Shown here: positions 32,186 through 44,766 of the stretch, in pieces
Layout of the letters: each line of letters begins with the position of its first letter
How positions within the stretch are numbered: the stretch's first letter is position 1
Origin: Flaccisagitta enflata
Lineage: Eukaryota; Chaetognatha; Sagittoidea; Aphragmophora
Direction: 5' to 3'
Length of the DNA stretch: 64,000 nucleotides
Assembly (NCBI GenBank): GCA_965153355.1
Contig: OZ231126.1
Span: 79,050,001-79,114,000, forward strand
Made by a program: the position numbers and the translations under genes
The notes under the pieces: generated by a model
Database searches by the model: none
Seen by the model: only the letters and a program-made list of their open reading frames with translations
Told to the model about the DNA's origin: nothing

Positions 32186-33084
32186 ATGAGACCTATCCAC
32201 GCCTAAGATAGGAATAAATGATTTTATTTTTCTCTCAGCCATTCACATTCTGTGTCTAGATCTTCATTTATTTTCTTACCCACCTCCCCTATACCCCCCT
32301 GTATTTGCCTAAAACTAACACAAGCTCTGAATTTTGATTTCTTCATAAATTGTTCATTAGATTGCTTCCATGCAAGAGCATTTATTGTTCAGTGTGTATT
32401 GGTATGTTTTCCTCGCTCCCTCTCTCTTCCTGTTTTTTTTTCTGAGAAAAATCTAGTAAACTTTGGAAGGAAATGATCTGTCCATTTCAATCTCAATTAG
32501 GCTTTAAATATCCAGCAATCAGTCTGTCTGTCTTCCTGTCTGTTTTACCATTTTTAGTCGCGTGCACGCGACTCTACAACCCGCTCCGTCGGTCTGTCGG
32601 TCCGTCGGTCGGTCCGTCGGTCGGTCGGTCCGTAACACTTTGCTTTTTTACGTCGTTTTTTGTCATTTTGGGTCGTCTGGAGTTATTTTGAATCATTTTT
32701 TTGGTGTTTTTGAGAATTATTGGTTGTTTTTGGTCATTTTTTATCATTTCTGGTCATTTTTGGTCATTTTTGGTCATTTTGGTCATTTTGGTCATTTTGG
32801 CCATTTTGGTCATTTTGGTCATTTTTGATCACTTTTGATCACTTTTGGTTATTTTTGGTCATTTTTTGGTCATTTTTGGTCATTTTTGGTCATTTTTGGT
32901 CATTTCGGTCACTAGGGCATCCAACGACCGCTAGGTTTAAACTAAGAGTACTTGAACTTTTATTGTGGTTTCTGTTGGTCAAGCCCATGTGGGATCCATG
33001 GCAATTGATTGCAATATTTTTCCAGGACAAAATTTTTTTAAATTTCAATTTTTTTGTGGGTGGGTGGTACAGGCCATTTTCATC

Positions 33085-33800
33085 CATTACCATCAGAACA
33101 AGATAACTTCTTAAGCATTTATCTCCTAAACGAATCAACGAATTGACCTCAACTTGGGCTCATTTTAAAGAGGAGACACAGCTCTTTAAAATGAGCCCAA
33201 ATTGAGCTTAATTGCTCAATTCGTTTAGGAGCTACAGTCCTCCAAAGTTGATGTTATTTTAAGCCTTTACCATCAGAAGAAGGTAACTTCTAAAGCATTT
33301 ATTTCCTTAACGAATCAACAAATTGACCTCAACTTGGGCTCATTTTAAAGAGGAGACACAGCTCTTTAAAATGAGCCCAAATTGAGCTTAATTGCTCAAT
33401 TCGTTTAGGAGCTACAGTCCTCCAAAGTTGATGTTATTTTAGGGCTTTTCCATCAGAACAAGGTAACTTCAAACGCATTTATCTCCTTAACGAATCAACA
33501 AATTGACCTCAACTTGGGCTCATTTTAAAGAGGAGACACAGCTCTTTAAAATGAGCTGTAATTGAGCCTAATTGCTCAATTCATTTGTGAGCAACAGTCC
33601 TCCAAAGTTGATGTTATTTTCAGCCTTAACCATCAGAACAAAGTAACTTGTAATTTAGCTCTAAAGCATATTTCTCGTAAACAAATCAACAAATTCCTCA
33701 ACTTGAGCTCATTTTAAAGAGGAGACACAGCTCTTTAAAATGAGCCAAAACTGACCTTAATTGCTCAATTTGTTTAGGAGTAATAGCCCTCCAAAGTTGA
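33085..33800. repeat. Four ~180-bp repeats, each a near-palindrome
   Basis: Unit: CATCAGAACAAGGTAACTTC, TCTCCTAAACGAATCAACAA, TTGGGCTCATTTTAAAGAGG AGACACAG CTCTTTAAAATGAGCCCAAA, GCTCAATTCGTTTAGGAGC, GTCCTCCAAAGTTGATGTTA. Inverted copies are at 35330-35690 and 37565-37930. Confidence 0.88.
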
Positions 33801-34396
33801 TGCTATTTTTTTTTACAGGGGTATGTATGATTGAGCGGCTTTAGATTTTATCACCCCCCCTTTGATTTTCTCCCCCATGACCAGCGATATGTGGCAGCTT
33901 GGGACCTTAGGACTTAACAGCCAATTCCAAGCACGACATCAAATCTAAGAATGACCGCAGTGATGCAGATTCATGGTAGCAAATAGCAATGCTACTTGGC
34001 AGGCAAGACCCAAATTGCGGCAGATGCGGCAGGAGAGGAAAGGGAAGGCAATTAAAGGGGTAAAGAAGAAAGGAAGGAAGAATGAAAGTAAAGGGAAAGA
34101 TTTTCTTGTGGAAACAAGAGAAAGAAAGAAAGTAAGAGGAAGAAAGTAAGAAAGAGAGAAAGAAAGACAGAAAAAAAGAACGTTCTAAATTTAGAGACAG
34201 AACGATAGAATCAATAGTGAGTAAAAGCTGCAGCAGCTCTTGAGAGACCAATTCTGCTACGCGACAGCTTGCAGAATCTGCATCTCTGAACGTCGTTCAG
34301 TGAGCGACTGCAAAACTAAGCATGACAGTTTTTTAACTGATTTGCCTTGATTTCTATGCTTTCTCAGCCAATATTAAAAAAAAGTCGCAAAAGTGT
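33801..34396. other. Non-coding filler in the composite element
   Basis: Includes a purine-rich GAAAGAAAGT stretch (34080-34180). The minus-strand 114-codon frame over it is low-complexity and unsupported. Confidence 0.4.
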
Positions 34397-35255
34397 TAGA
34401 TGGTCAGTGGTACCCTTTGCCCCTATGTAAGTGTATGTGGGTGTGAGGTGGTTAGAGGGGCAGCGGCCCTGAAGGGGCTGATGACCTATGCTTAGTAAGT
34501 CTCAGGGATTTTGGCCTCAGAAATGGAATTTGATCCTCAAAGCTGGGCCTCAAGGCTTGGATTTGGGCTGCAAGGCTGGATTTAGGGTCTCAAGGCTGGG
34601 TTTTAGGCTTCAAGGCTGGGTTTTAGGCTTCAAGGCTGGGATTTGGGCCTCAAAGTTGGGATTTGGGCCTCAAAGTTGGGATTTGGACCTCAAAGCTGGA
34701 ATTTGGGTCTCAAGGCTGGGATTTAGCCTCAAGGCTGGGATTGGGCCTCAAGGCTGGGATTGGGCCTCAAGGCTGGGAATGGGCCTCAAGGCTGGGATTG
34801 GGCCTCAAGGCTGGGATTGGGCCTCAAGGCTGGAATTGGGCCTCAAGGCTGGGATTGGGCCTCAAGGCTGGGATTTGGACCTTGAGGTCAGATTTTGGAC
34901 CTTAAGGCTTGGTTTTGGGCCCCAAGGCTTGATTTTAGGCCTCAAGGCTCGGTTTTGGGCCTCAAGACTTGGTTTTGGGCCTCAAGGCTTGGTTTTGGGC
35001 CTCAAGGCTCGGTTTTGGGCCTCAAGACTCGATTTTGGGCCTCAAGGCTGGGATTTGTGCCTCAAGGCTGGAATTTGGGCTTCAAGGCTAGGATTTGGGC
35101 CTCAAGGCTAGGATTTGGGCCTCAAGGCTAAGATTTGGGTCTCAAGGCTAGGATTTGGGTCTTGGGCCTGGGGAGGGGTATGGACAGATGTAGCAGAAAT
35201 TTCTGCATATGTGAAAGCAAAGGTCATCAGCCCCTTTGGGGCCGCCGCACAAAAA
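34397..35255 (+). mobile_element. GCAGCGGCCC element with 21-bp array
   Basis: It starts GTTAGATGGTCAGTGGTACC, GGGGCAGCGGCCCTGAAGGG GCTGATGACC. About 30 units of GGGCCTCAAGGCTGGGATTT occupy 34500-35160. It ends with AAAGCAAAGGTCATCAGCCC CTTTGGGGCCGCC. The 207-codon frame with GLKAGIGPQGWD repeats is the translated array, not a gene. Confidence 0.82.
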
Positions 35256-35329
35256 GAGTGGTTCTCATCTACAATACAATGAGGTCAAAGACGACCTAGA
35301 CTGGAGGATAGATTTTAGGTATTCTAAAG

Positions 35330-35690
35330 TTAACTTCGAAGGACTGTTGCCCCTAAACGAATTGAGCAATTAAGCTCAATTTGGGCTCATCTTAAAGAGC
35401 TGTACCTGCACTTTAAAACGAGCCCAAGTTAAGGTCAATGTGAAGATTTGTTTGAGAGATACCTGCTTTAGAAGTTACCTTGTTCTGATGGAAAGTACTT
35501 TAGAAAATACTTTAGAAGTTACCTTGTTGTGATGGTAAAGGCTGAAATTAACATCAAATTTGGGAACTGTTGCTCCTAAACGAATTGAGCAATTAAGCTC
35601 AATTTGGGCTCATTTTAAAGAGGTGTCTCCCCGTTGAAATGAGCCCAAGGTAAGGTCAGTTTGTTTAGGAGATTAATGCTTTAGAAGTTT
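35330..35690. repeat. Inverted copies of the 180-bp unit
   Basis: Two units in the opposite order to 33085-33800 (CTCCTAAACGAATTGAGCAA, TTTGGGCTCATTTTAAAGAG, GTTACCTTGTTCTGATGG). Preceded by a lone end (35268-35320) of the 24977-26268 type. Confidence 0.75.
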
Positions 35691-35693
35691 CCT

Positions 35694-36222
35694 TACCGTA
35701 TTTCTTGTAATTAGCGCCCTGTGCGCTTTCCATTGCCATTTACAACCTATAATTAGCGCCCCCTTGATAACTTATATGTAGATGATTTTACATTAAATTT
35801 ACTTTTTAGTCACATGCTACGCGACTCTACACCCCGCTTTGTCCGTCCGTAGGTCGGTGGGTTGGTCGGTTGGTCGGTCCCCATCTTACTTTTTTTATAT
35901 TTTTGTGGTCTTTGGCTTCACTGCACTTGCCAAAACGCTCTAGAAACTCAAATACTGCCCTTGCCCACCCGCATGTGACTAAGGTGGCCGTGTATCCGGC
36001 CTTGTTTTCACAAATCTTTTACATTTCAGTGCAGTAAAACACTAAAAATTTGAGTTTTTGATGTATCACAGGCTAAACACATGTGCAAAAAGAACTTAAT
36101 TCAAAATAAATCTTAAAGGATTTTTCACAAAAAAAGATAATTTGTCAACAACTTTTTCTCTCATCAAAGGGGGGAGGGGCGTTAATTTGAGGAGGGGGCG
36201 ATAAATGCAAAAAATATGGTAT
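35694..36222. mobile_element. Element with ACCGTATTTCTTG / ATTAGCGCCC ends
   Basis: ACCGTATTTCTTGTAATTAG CGCCC at the left, and the inverse GGGCGATAAATGCAAAAAAT ATGGT at the right, with a second inner ATTAGCGCCCCC/GGGGCGTTAATT pair. A hairpin-ended element (35803-36007) has inserted into it. Confidence 0.68.
35803..36007 (+). mobile_element. Nested hairpin-ended element, CTGCTCCTGCCC subtype
   Basis: TTTTTAGTCACATGCTACGC, CCCGCTTTGTCCGTCCGTAG, CTTTGGCTTCACTGCACTTG, CTGCCCTTGCCCACCCGCAT, GTGTATCCGGCCTTGTTTT. Same length as 28482-28679. Confidence 0.8.
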
Positions 36223-36289
36223 TCTGATGGTAAAGACTGAAAATAACATCATCTTTGGAGGACTGTTGCTCCTTAACGAATTGAGCAAT

Positions 36290-36600
36290 TGGGCTGATTT
36301 GATGCTTGGAGGTGTGATTCACGGTCTGGAGGGCAGATTTGAGGTCTGGAGGGCAAATTTGAGGTCTGGAGGGCAAATTTGAGGTCTAGAGGGCAGATTT
36401 GAGGTCTGGAGAGCGTGTTTGAGGCATGGGAGGGCTAATTTGAGGCCTTGGTCAATGGGAGGGATGGATGGACAGACAGACGGATGGATGGACAGATGAA
36501 AAGATGGATGGATGGATGGACGGACGATGGATGGACACACATCAAGAAATTGCCCCCTGTATTCTGCAGGACATTGACCCTTTGGGGCCGCACTTTTGAA
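36290..36600. mobile_element. GCAGCGGCCC-family end with 19-bp array
   Basis: GGTCTGGAGGGCAAATTTGA units (36310-36425), a GGATGGACAGAC tract, then CCCCCTGTATTCTGCAGGAC ATTGACCCTTTGGGGCCG, similar to the right end of 19968-20348. Confidence 0.6.
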
Positions 36601-36721
36601 TGGTTGATTGCAACATGGAAAATCAAAAAAACTGATTGAAATCTTAGACCATTTTGAAGCCCTTCAAAAACTCTTTCATTTGGCGCCAATCTGGTATCTC
36701 TATCTTTTTTCGTTTAAAAAT

Positions 36722-37350
36722 GGCACTAGGACGGCGAGCAACTGATGTCAACATTTAGTGTTTCACCCCATTTTTTCAACTGTAGTTGAATAATCATGAT
36801 GCAACAGATATTTTCATGAGACAAATTGTCTCCAGAAATACTCTATGTGTATGTCTCTGCCATAAGCTGACCTCAAATGAACCTTTAAATCAGCAATTCG
36901 TATGAGAAAAGCAAAGGAAAAAAGGATTTTTAAGAAAATTGTGCTTACATTTTTTATCTCGTTGCTGCTGTCAAAATTATAAGACACACAAATGCAAAGA
37001 AATTTTGCATTTTTAAGAACATAGCCCCCTCCATAATCAAGTTTGGAAGGGGGCTATGTTCTTCATTTTTGAGTTTTTTCATTTTCCATGCAAAGTTATA
37101 ATTTTGACAAGCCTCCTATCAGTGAACAAATTATTGAATTTTGAATATTTCTAAGTAAAAATAATTAGTTAATGTTAGCTTTACTTGCCCTTTTTTACTT
37201 TTTGGATGCAAATTTTGCAACAAAATATTTACTAGGATATACCTAAATAATTCTTTTTATGTTCTTTCTTACTTTTATTCTCATAGAATTTTTTTTTTTA
37301 CCCCCGTTGACACACTAAATCTTGCCGTCAGATGCTCGCCGTCCTAGTTT
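36722..37350. mobile_element. 630-bp element with ACTAGGACGGCGAGC ends
   Basis: GCACTAGGACGGCGAGCAAC at the left and GATGCTCGCCGTCCTAGTTT at the right are inverted; ATTTAGTGT continues inside both. A 19-bp inverted pair (ACATAGCCCCCTCC / GGAGGG variants) lies centrally at 37018-37065. No coding frame. Confidence 0.72.
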
Positions 37351-37564
37351 GAATAAAAATGTTGACAAATTTGTTTTTGCAGTCTCTTTGAAAAAGATGC
37401 GATTCAGCAAAATGGTGTCTTACTTTAGAGAGCTCTAGTTCCTAAACTGTTAAAGATGCAGATCTGGGATTGGTCTAGAATGAAAGATAATTTGAAAATC
37501 TTCAAAATAAATTCTAAGTCAGTTTTATCAGCAAATAAAAAGGTGCGTCTTTTTTTTAAATTCA

Positions 37565-37930
37565 TGTAGTAAAGGCTTAAAATACTCTCAATTTTGGAGG
37601 ACTGTAGCTCCTAAATGAATTGAGCAATTAAGCTCAACTTGGGCTCAATTTAAAGAGCTGTGTCTCCCCTTAAAAATGAGCCCAAGTTGAGGTCAATTTG
37701 TCGATTCGTTTAGGAAATGAATGCTTTAGAAGTTACCTTGTTCTGATGGAAAAGCCCTAAAATAACATCCACTTTGGAGGACTGTAGCTCCTAAACGAAT
37801 TGAGCAATTAAGCTCAATTTGGGCTCATTTTAAAGAGCTGTGTCTCCTCTTTAAAATGAGCCCAAATTGAGGTCAATTCGTTGATTTGTTTAGGAGATAA
37901 ATGCTTAAGAAGTTACCTTGTTCTGATGGC
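37565..37930. repeat. Inverted copies of the 180-bp unit near the right end
   Basis: Two units matching the complements of 33085-33800, adjoining the right inverted end of the composite element. Together with the left block they make the inverted ends effectively over 500 bp. Confidence 0.78.
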
Positions 37931-38439
37931 AAAGGATGAAAATGGCCTGTACCATCCACCCACAAAAAAATTGAAATTTAAAAAAATTTTGTCCTGGAAA
38001 AATTTTGCAATCAATTGCCATGGATCCCACATGGGCTTGACCAACAGAAACCACAATAAAAGTTCAAGTACTCCTAGTTTAAACCTAGCGGTCATTGGAT
38101 GCCCTAGTGCGGTCATTTCGTTCATTTCATTCATTTCGGTCATTTTGGTCATTTTGGTCATTTTTGGTCATTTTTGGTCATTTTTGGTCATTTTTGGTCA
38201 TTTTGGTCATTTTGGTCATTTTGGTCATTTTGGTCATTTTTGGTCATTTTTGGTCATTTTTGGTCATTTTCGGTCATTTCGGTCATTTCGGTCATTTTGG
38301 TCATTTTTGCTCATTTTTGGTCATTTTGGTCATTTTTGGTCTTTTTTGGTCATTTTTGGTCATTTTTGGTCATTTTTGGTCATTTTTGGTCATTTTTGGT
38401 CATTTTGGTCACTTTGCATTTTTGCATTGTCTATAGGTG

Positions 38440-39195
38440 TTGGCTGGGTTAAATCGGCTGGGTTAAATTGGCTGGTTTAAGTCTGCTGGTTTAAGTCTGC
38501 TGGTTTAAGTCTGCTGGTTTAAATTGGCTGGTTTAAGTCAGCTGGTTTAAGTCAGCTGGTTTTAGTCTGCTGGTTTAAGTTGGCTGGTTTAAGTCTGCTG
38601 GTTTAAGTCTGCTGGTTTAAGTCGGCTGGTTCAAGTCTGCTGGTTTGAGTCTGGTTTAGTCTGCTGGTTTAGGTCTGCTGGTTTAAGTCTGCAGTTTAAG
38701 TCTGCTGGTTTAAGTCTGCTGGTTTAAGTCTGCTGGTTTAAGTCTGCTGGTTTAGGTCTGCTGGTTTAGGTCTGCTGGTTTAAGTCTGCTGGTTTAAGTC
38801 TGCTGGTTTAAGTCTGCTGATTTTAAGTCTGCTGGTTTAAGTCTGCTGGCTTAAGTCTGGTTTAAGTCTGGTTTAAGTCTTGTTTAAGTCTGCTATAAGT
38901 CTGGTTTAAATCTGTTATAAGTCTGGTTTAAGTCTGGTTTGAGTCTGGTTTGAGTCTGGTTTTAGTCTGGTTTAAGGCTGGTTTGAGTCTGGCTTGAGTC
39001 TGGTTTACGTCTGGTTTAAGTCTGGTTTAAGTCTGGTTTAGGTCTGGTTTAGGTCTGGTTTATGTCTGATTTAGGTCTGGTTTAGGTCTGGTTTAGGTCT
39101 GGTTTAGGTCTGCTTTATGTTCTGGTTTCGGTCTGGTTTAATTTTGGTTTGAGTCTGGTTTGAGTCTGGTTTGAGTCTGGTCTGGTTTAAGTCTG
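38440..39195 (+). repeat. Minisatellite TTTAAGTCTGCTGG to TTTAAGTCTGG
   Basis: Fourteen-bp units at first, changing at about 38855 to 11-bp units. The latter match the array in 59160-59770 (complement). No coding sense. Confidence 0.93.
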
Positions 39196-39331
39196 ATTCT
39201 CGATAAAAAGATATGATTAGGAGTCAGGCCAGTTCAGTTATTTTTGTCCTGCACGCGACTTATAGGTGTTGGCCTTGTTTTTTATTCTTTTTTATTTTGT
39301 TAAATCTTTTTTTCCTGCTTTTTAGCTTTTC

Positions 39332-39456
<125 letters not shown>

Positions 39457-39526
39457 CTTTCCTTTTTTTTCTCTCTTTTTTTTTTCTTCTCTTCTTCTTC
39501 TCTTCCTCTTTCTTCCTTCCTTCATT

Positions 39527-39605
39527 GGTGTCCTGACAACTGGTGTCCCGACAGCAGGGACTTCCATGGAAATCCCGGAAGTCCTCTTCTGCCGCCGTCT
39601 GCACT
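39527..39605 (+). mobile_element. Right half of a GCAGCGGCGTA element
   Basis: GGTGTCCTGACAACTGGTGT, CAGGGACTTCCATGGAAATC, TCTGCCGCCGTCTGC match the right half of 18468-18805. Confidence 0.6.
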
Positions 39606-39649
39606 TCTGTTTGCATCCCCAAAGGATGAGGAAAAAGAACTGGCAAAAA

Positions 39650-41852
39650 AGAAATTGAAGTGAACAATAACAACCAGTGGCTGTCGCAAAACATGTGAAT
39701 TGCAGGTGCAATTGACAACATGTTCAGTGAAAATACTTAGATTTTATTTTTGAATACTAAAAATAGGAGTGAGAACATAAGATAAGGAAATAATAGAGAA
39801 ACAAAAGCTATATTCGTATTTGAAGAACTGAAGAACATTACCCATATTCATTAAGGGAGAGAGAAGGGAAAAACAGAGAAACAAAAGCCATACTCATAAA
39901 GTGAAAAACAAGGGAAGAACTGAAAAACATTACCCATATTTATATAGGGAGAGACAAGGGAAGGACAGAGAAACAAAAGCCATATTGATATAGGGAAAGA
40001 CAAAGAGGAGCTGAAAAATACACACATATTCATATAAGGAAAAACAATGGATAAACAGAGAAACAAAAGCCATACTGAAACAGGAAAGACAAGCGAAGAG
40101 TTGAAAAACATTACTCATATTCACATAGGGAGAGACAAGGGAAGGACAAAGAATCAAAAGCCATATTGATGTAGGAGAAGACAACGGAAGAACTGAAAAA
40201 AATTACCGATATTCATACAGGGAAAGACAAGGGAAGGACAAAGAAACAAAAACCATATTGATGTAGGGGAAGACAAGGGAAGAACTGAAAACATTACCCA
40301 TATCTATAGGGAAAGACAAGGGAAGAACAGAGAAACAAAAGCCATATTGATGTAGGGGAAGACAAGGAAAGAACTGAAAAACATTACCCATATTCATACA
40401 GGGAAAAACAAGGGAAGATCAGAGAAACAAAAGCTATATTGATATAGGGGAAGACAAGGGAAGAACTGAAAAACATTACCCATATTCATATAGGGAAAGA
40501 CAAGGGAAGAACAGAGAAACAAAAACCATATTGATATAGGGGAAGACAAGGGAAGGACTGAACAAGGCCGTATACACGAGCCGAAGTCGCGTGCGGGTGG
40601 GCAGGAGCGGCTAAAAAGCTAAGAAGAGCTAAGTGGGCGGACTGACCGACGGACGGACCGACAGAGAAACAAAAGCCATATTGATGTAGGGGAAGACAAG
40701 GGAAGAATTGAAAAAATTACCTATATTCATACAGGGAAAGACAAGGGAAGGACAAAGAAACAAAAGCCATATTGATGTAGGGGAAATATTGGCAAGAACT
40801 GAAAACATTACCCATATTCATATAGGGAAAGACAAGGGAAGAACAGAGAAACAAAAGCCATATTGATGTAGGGGAAGACAAGGGAAGAACTGAAAAACAT
40901 TACCCATATTCATACAGGGAAAGACAAGGGAAAATCAGAGAAGAAAAGCTATATTGATATAGGGAAAGATGAGGGGAAAATTGAAAAACAATACCCATAT
41001 TCATATAGGGAAAGACAAGGGAAGGACAGAGAAACAAAAGCCATACTGAAACAGGAAAGACAAGCGAAGAGTTGAAAAACATTACTCATATTCACATAAG
41101 GAAAGACAAGGGTAGAACAGAGAAACAAAAGCCAAATTGATGTACGGGAAGACAAGGGAAGAACCATATTCATACAGGGAAAGACAAGGGAAGGACAAAG
41201 AAACAAAAGCCATATTGATGTAGGGGAAGACAAGGGAAGAACTGAAAAACATTACCCATATTCATATAGGGAAAAACAAGGGAAGAACAGAGAAACAAAA
41301 GCCATATTGATATAGGGGAAGACAAGGGAAGAACTGAAAAACATTACCCATATTCACAAAGACAAGGGAAGATCAGAGAAACAAAAGCCATGTTGATATA
41401 GGGAAAGACAAGATGAGAACTGAAAAACAATACCCATATTCATATAGGGAGAGACAAGGGAAGAACTGAAAAACATTACCCATATTCATACAGGGAAAGA
41501 CAAGGGAAGGATAGAGAAACAAAAGCCATATTGATAAAGGGGAAGATAAGGGAAGATTTGAAAAACATTACCCATAATCATATAGGGGAAGACAAAGGAT
41601 AAACTGAAAAACATTTCCCATATTCTCATAGGGAAAGACAAGGGAAGGACAGAGAAACAAAAGCCATGTTCTTATAGGAATAGACAAGGGAAGGACAAGG
41701 GAAGGACAAGGGAAAGACAGCGAAAAACAAAACCCTACTTTCAAAGAGAGTGGAGAGTAGAAGGAAAAAAAAGGAAAAAAAAACAAAAAAAAAAGAAAAA
41801 CAGAAAAACATTTTGTGGAGTTATAGTGAATTGCTTAACGCAATTCACAACC
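39650..41852. mobile_element. Tandem-array element with GTGAATTGC ends
   Basis: The left end has ACCAGTGGCTGTCGCAAAAC ATGTGAATTGCAGGTGCAATTGAC. Then about 20 double units (GAAAAACATTACCCATATTC plus AGGGAAAGACAAGGGAAG and GAGAAACAAAAGCCATATTG) extend to 41740. The right end is the perfect hairpin GTGAATTGCTTAACGCAATTCAC. The same ends bracket a different array at 54890-55592. Minus-strand MNMGNVFQF frames are array translations. Confidence 0.78.
40564..40673 (-). mobile_element. Truncated hairpin-family insertion in the array
   Basis: AACAAGGCCGTATACACGAG, GTCGCGTGCGGGTGGGCAGG, GACTGACCGACGGACGGACC, then it returns to array sequence. The hairpin end is missing. Confidence 0.75.
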
Positions 41853-42260
<408 letters not shown>

Positions 42261-42299
42261 GAGAAAGATGGAGACAAATGGATGGAAACGCAGATAGAT

Positions 42300-42738
42300 A
42301 AGAACAGATTTGTCGACAAATTCCTTGTTCTACGCTTTTAGTTTTAAGGAATAAGGAGAGAGGTCGAAAAATGGAGTAAAATGATGAAATGATAAAACAC
42401 CATGAACCGTTCTCACTGGCCACAATTACATACAACTATATAGACAGTCAGACACAAAGGATAGAAGTACAAATCAACTAAGACACGTTTACTTAGGAAA
42501 AAAGCCGTCTCTCAGGCGGACTCCCACAGATATTTTTCAAAATAAGATCATCCTCCCCAACAATCGTCACACTCATGCACGCAAAATCACGTATACTATG
42601 TAATTTGCACAGTAACACACATGCGCGTAAGAAGAACTTGGCGAATTTCCCAATTTATCGTCTTATCAGCCATGAAACAATTACAATCGTTGTCTCTGCC
42701 TAAACAGCTATCAAAAGCAATTATCATCGGTCTATCGG

Positions 42739-42774
<36 letters not shown>

Positions 42775-43370
42775 TTTCACCAGAAAACAAAGTCATGATG
42801 GCTCACAGTTCTGCGCCGCACGAAAGCCTGCCAACCCACCAACCAACCAACAAACCGATGACTAGAGACTGATGGATAGAGCGTTAGATTGAGTTAAGAC
42901 GTGTAGCACAACAACCTAGCACAATGTCAAATGACAATCGAATTAAAGAGACTTATGTAGATTTGTAGAGACAAGATACTGTAAGCCAAAAGAGCCGCTC
43001 GGTGGTTTGTTTATCAAACGCGTGACAAATAGACGGATGGGTCTCCCAATGACAAAGTTGTTGTGCATCATTTTATCAACAATGTGATAAGGGATTGAAA
43101 ACTATAAAAAAACCATTGGACAGACAGAAATAACCTCTTACAAAGGAAAGGGGGAGCTCATCTACAAACATGAGACCGTCTGCCCAGGAAAGCACACGCA
43201 CGTTATTTGTCTAGCAACGATAATAAATGTCACCATAAAATTCTTTTGCCCGAAACGACAACAAAAACAAGAGCCGCACACCGAAAGGCATTAAAATATC
43301 CAGGCTCATGTGCACAGAAAATACATTTCTATGAAATTTGTTGGTGTTTAATAACATCTTTTCTAAACAT
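42300..43370. other. No gene recognised
   Basis: Contains a short (CT)n at 42745-42772 and an ACCAACCAACC tract at 42835. No splice-supported exon was found. Confidence 0.35.
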
Positions 43371-43375
43371 ATCAC

Positions 43376-43392
43376 ACACAGACACAGACACA

Positions 43393-43479
<87 letters not shown>
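43376..43479. repeat. (CA)n microsatellite
   Basis: About 50 CA units. The His-Thr and Val-Cys frames are artefacts. Confidence 0.98.
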
Positions 43480-43483
<4 letters not shown>

Positions 43484-44301
43484 TGAGCGTCTTTTCACCC
43501 CTCTGTCTTTTCATCCGTCTGTCTCTCCATACATATTTCACATGATCAATACCCGCTGAGACAAAACCCGGACGCATCGTTGCCCGGTCGGGCTTGTTTT
43601 TCAAGCTTATGACTTTTTCCCCATCTCAGGGTCAGTTTAGCCTCTTTTAGAAATAAAAAAGGTTAGGTTTGACTGACATTTGGACAGACTAGCTTACAGA
43701 TGGACAGTGGGATGGTTGGATAAATTGATAGATGGACAAAGGGATGGTTGGATAAATGGATTACAGACAAAGCTTCTTATAGAAAAAGCCTGTTGCGTTG
43801 CCACTGGGCACGGAGAGCGACAGAAAAATCAAGATCAGTTAAAAAAATCAAAACAGTTAAGTGTGATGAACCTGCAGACCGACTGACGAAAGCGTGACAT
43901 AAGAAATCGCGTGAACACGACTGCAAAACGCATTAAAAGGCGCAACAACCGTGACAAAAGCCTTTTCCACTTTTTGTCCTACTCTCACGATGGTCATATA
44001 ATCTCTCGGTTTCAATATCGCATTCATGCCCAAATCCAATGCCTTATGTCCTTACTTTCATCAAAATAACCTGTACAGAAGAAAAATCACATCTAAACCA
44101 ATAAAATCTGATCAAAACAAACAAAATAACCAAGTTTACAAATTTTGAAACATTTTTCCCCTTCAATATTTATTCTTCTTTTTTTTTTTTTACCAAAAGA
44201 GGGAAAATTCCCAGAAGCAATTTTCAAAGGGACTTTGAGCGGTTTTCCTGCAATTCCCGTTTTTTTTCAATTTCGGGTTTTTCCTGTTTTTTCGTTTCTT
44301 T

Positions 44302-44348
<47 letters not shown>

Positions 44349-44650
44349 CTAGACAATTTTAATCGCTTGAAGGTAGAAATTAAGAGTAGAAAGGATTCAG
44401 GAATATGATGTGGAAGGGAAACCAGCACGTGCTTGGAAAACAGCGATTTACAAATACACTAAAGGGAAAATAGGAGAGCGGCAAGTATTGAGGAAAGAGT
44501 AGAAAAATGATTTTCAAACTAAATAACTCAACAAATTGATGAATCATTGAGGAAGAAGAAAAGGAGAGAAGCTTCTAGAAGGGTGCACAACAGTCACATC
44601 AATAGATATCAGGTTTTTCACTGTTTTTAGCCAAAATTGCTCATTTTTGG
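43480..44650. other. No gene recognised
   Basis: AT-rich with a (CT)n run at about 44306-44345 and a GATGGACA-type stretch (43680-43760). The latter resembles the tract next to hairpin ends but lacks both termini. Confidence 0.35.
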
Positions 44651-44766
44651 GTGCGACAAAGCACCTCTATAATTGGCCGTGTCCGTTGGATGGTTGGTCT
44701 GTTGGTCTGTAACGCATTTGTTCGATGATCCACACGTCGCACCTTATTGGCCTACTTGGCCTTGTT
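44651..44766 (+). mobile_element. Hairpin-ended element, GTGCGACAAAGCAC subtype
   Basis: GGTGCGACAAAGCACC hairpin, ATAATTGGCCGTGTCCGTTG, GGTTGGTCTGTTGGTCTGTA, TTCGATGATCCACACGTCGC, ATTGGCCTACTTGGCCTTGT. It is 116 bp, short and clean. Confidence 0.85.

Larger units (their letters stand above)
32909..38113. mobile_element. 5.2-kb composite element with long inverted ends
   Basis: The left CACTAGGGCATCCAACGACC and right inverted CTAGCGGTCATTGGATGCCC, TAGTG ends pair over at least 200 bp, including TTTATTGTGGTTTCTGTTGG and CCCATGTGGGATCCATGGCA. Flanks both read CGGT, but they lie in a repeat, so a target duplication is not proven. It contains several other elements and no transposase frame. The TAGGGCATCC tip is shared with 55970-58885. 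Confidence 0.8.
32553..39282 (+). mobile_element. Large hairpin-ended element with nested insertions and two arrays
   Basis: The left end has the perfect palindrome AGTCGCGTGCACGCGACT, CCCGCTCCGTCGG tract, then GTCGTCTGGAGTTATTTTG. A TTTTTGGTCA array (32740-32907) is interrupted by a 5.2-kb insertion (32909-38113) and resumes at 38114-38410. A TTTAAGTCTGCTGG/TTTAAGTCTGG array covers 38440-39190. The right end is CACGCGACTTATAGGTGTTG GCCTTGTT. A decayed copy of the right end (CTATAGGTGTTGGCTGGGTT) lies at 38430-38450 between the arrays. 59077-59902 is a smaller relative lacking the first array. Confidence 0.75.

Noticed and set aside
33085-33800. CRISPR-like regular array
   Set aside because: Repeats are contiguous 180-bp units without spacers, in a eukaryotic transposon.
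34488-35111. 207-codon frame with Gly/Leu/Lys repeats (GLKAGIGPQGWD)
   Set aside because: It coincides exactly with the 21-bp array of a mobile element and is open in other frames too; no splice or start support.
38112-39195. Leucine/phenylalanine-rich membrane protein (FGHFWSFLVIF)
   Set aside because: Direct translation of the TTTTTGGTCA minisatellite.
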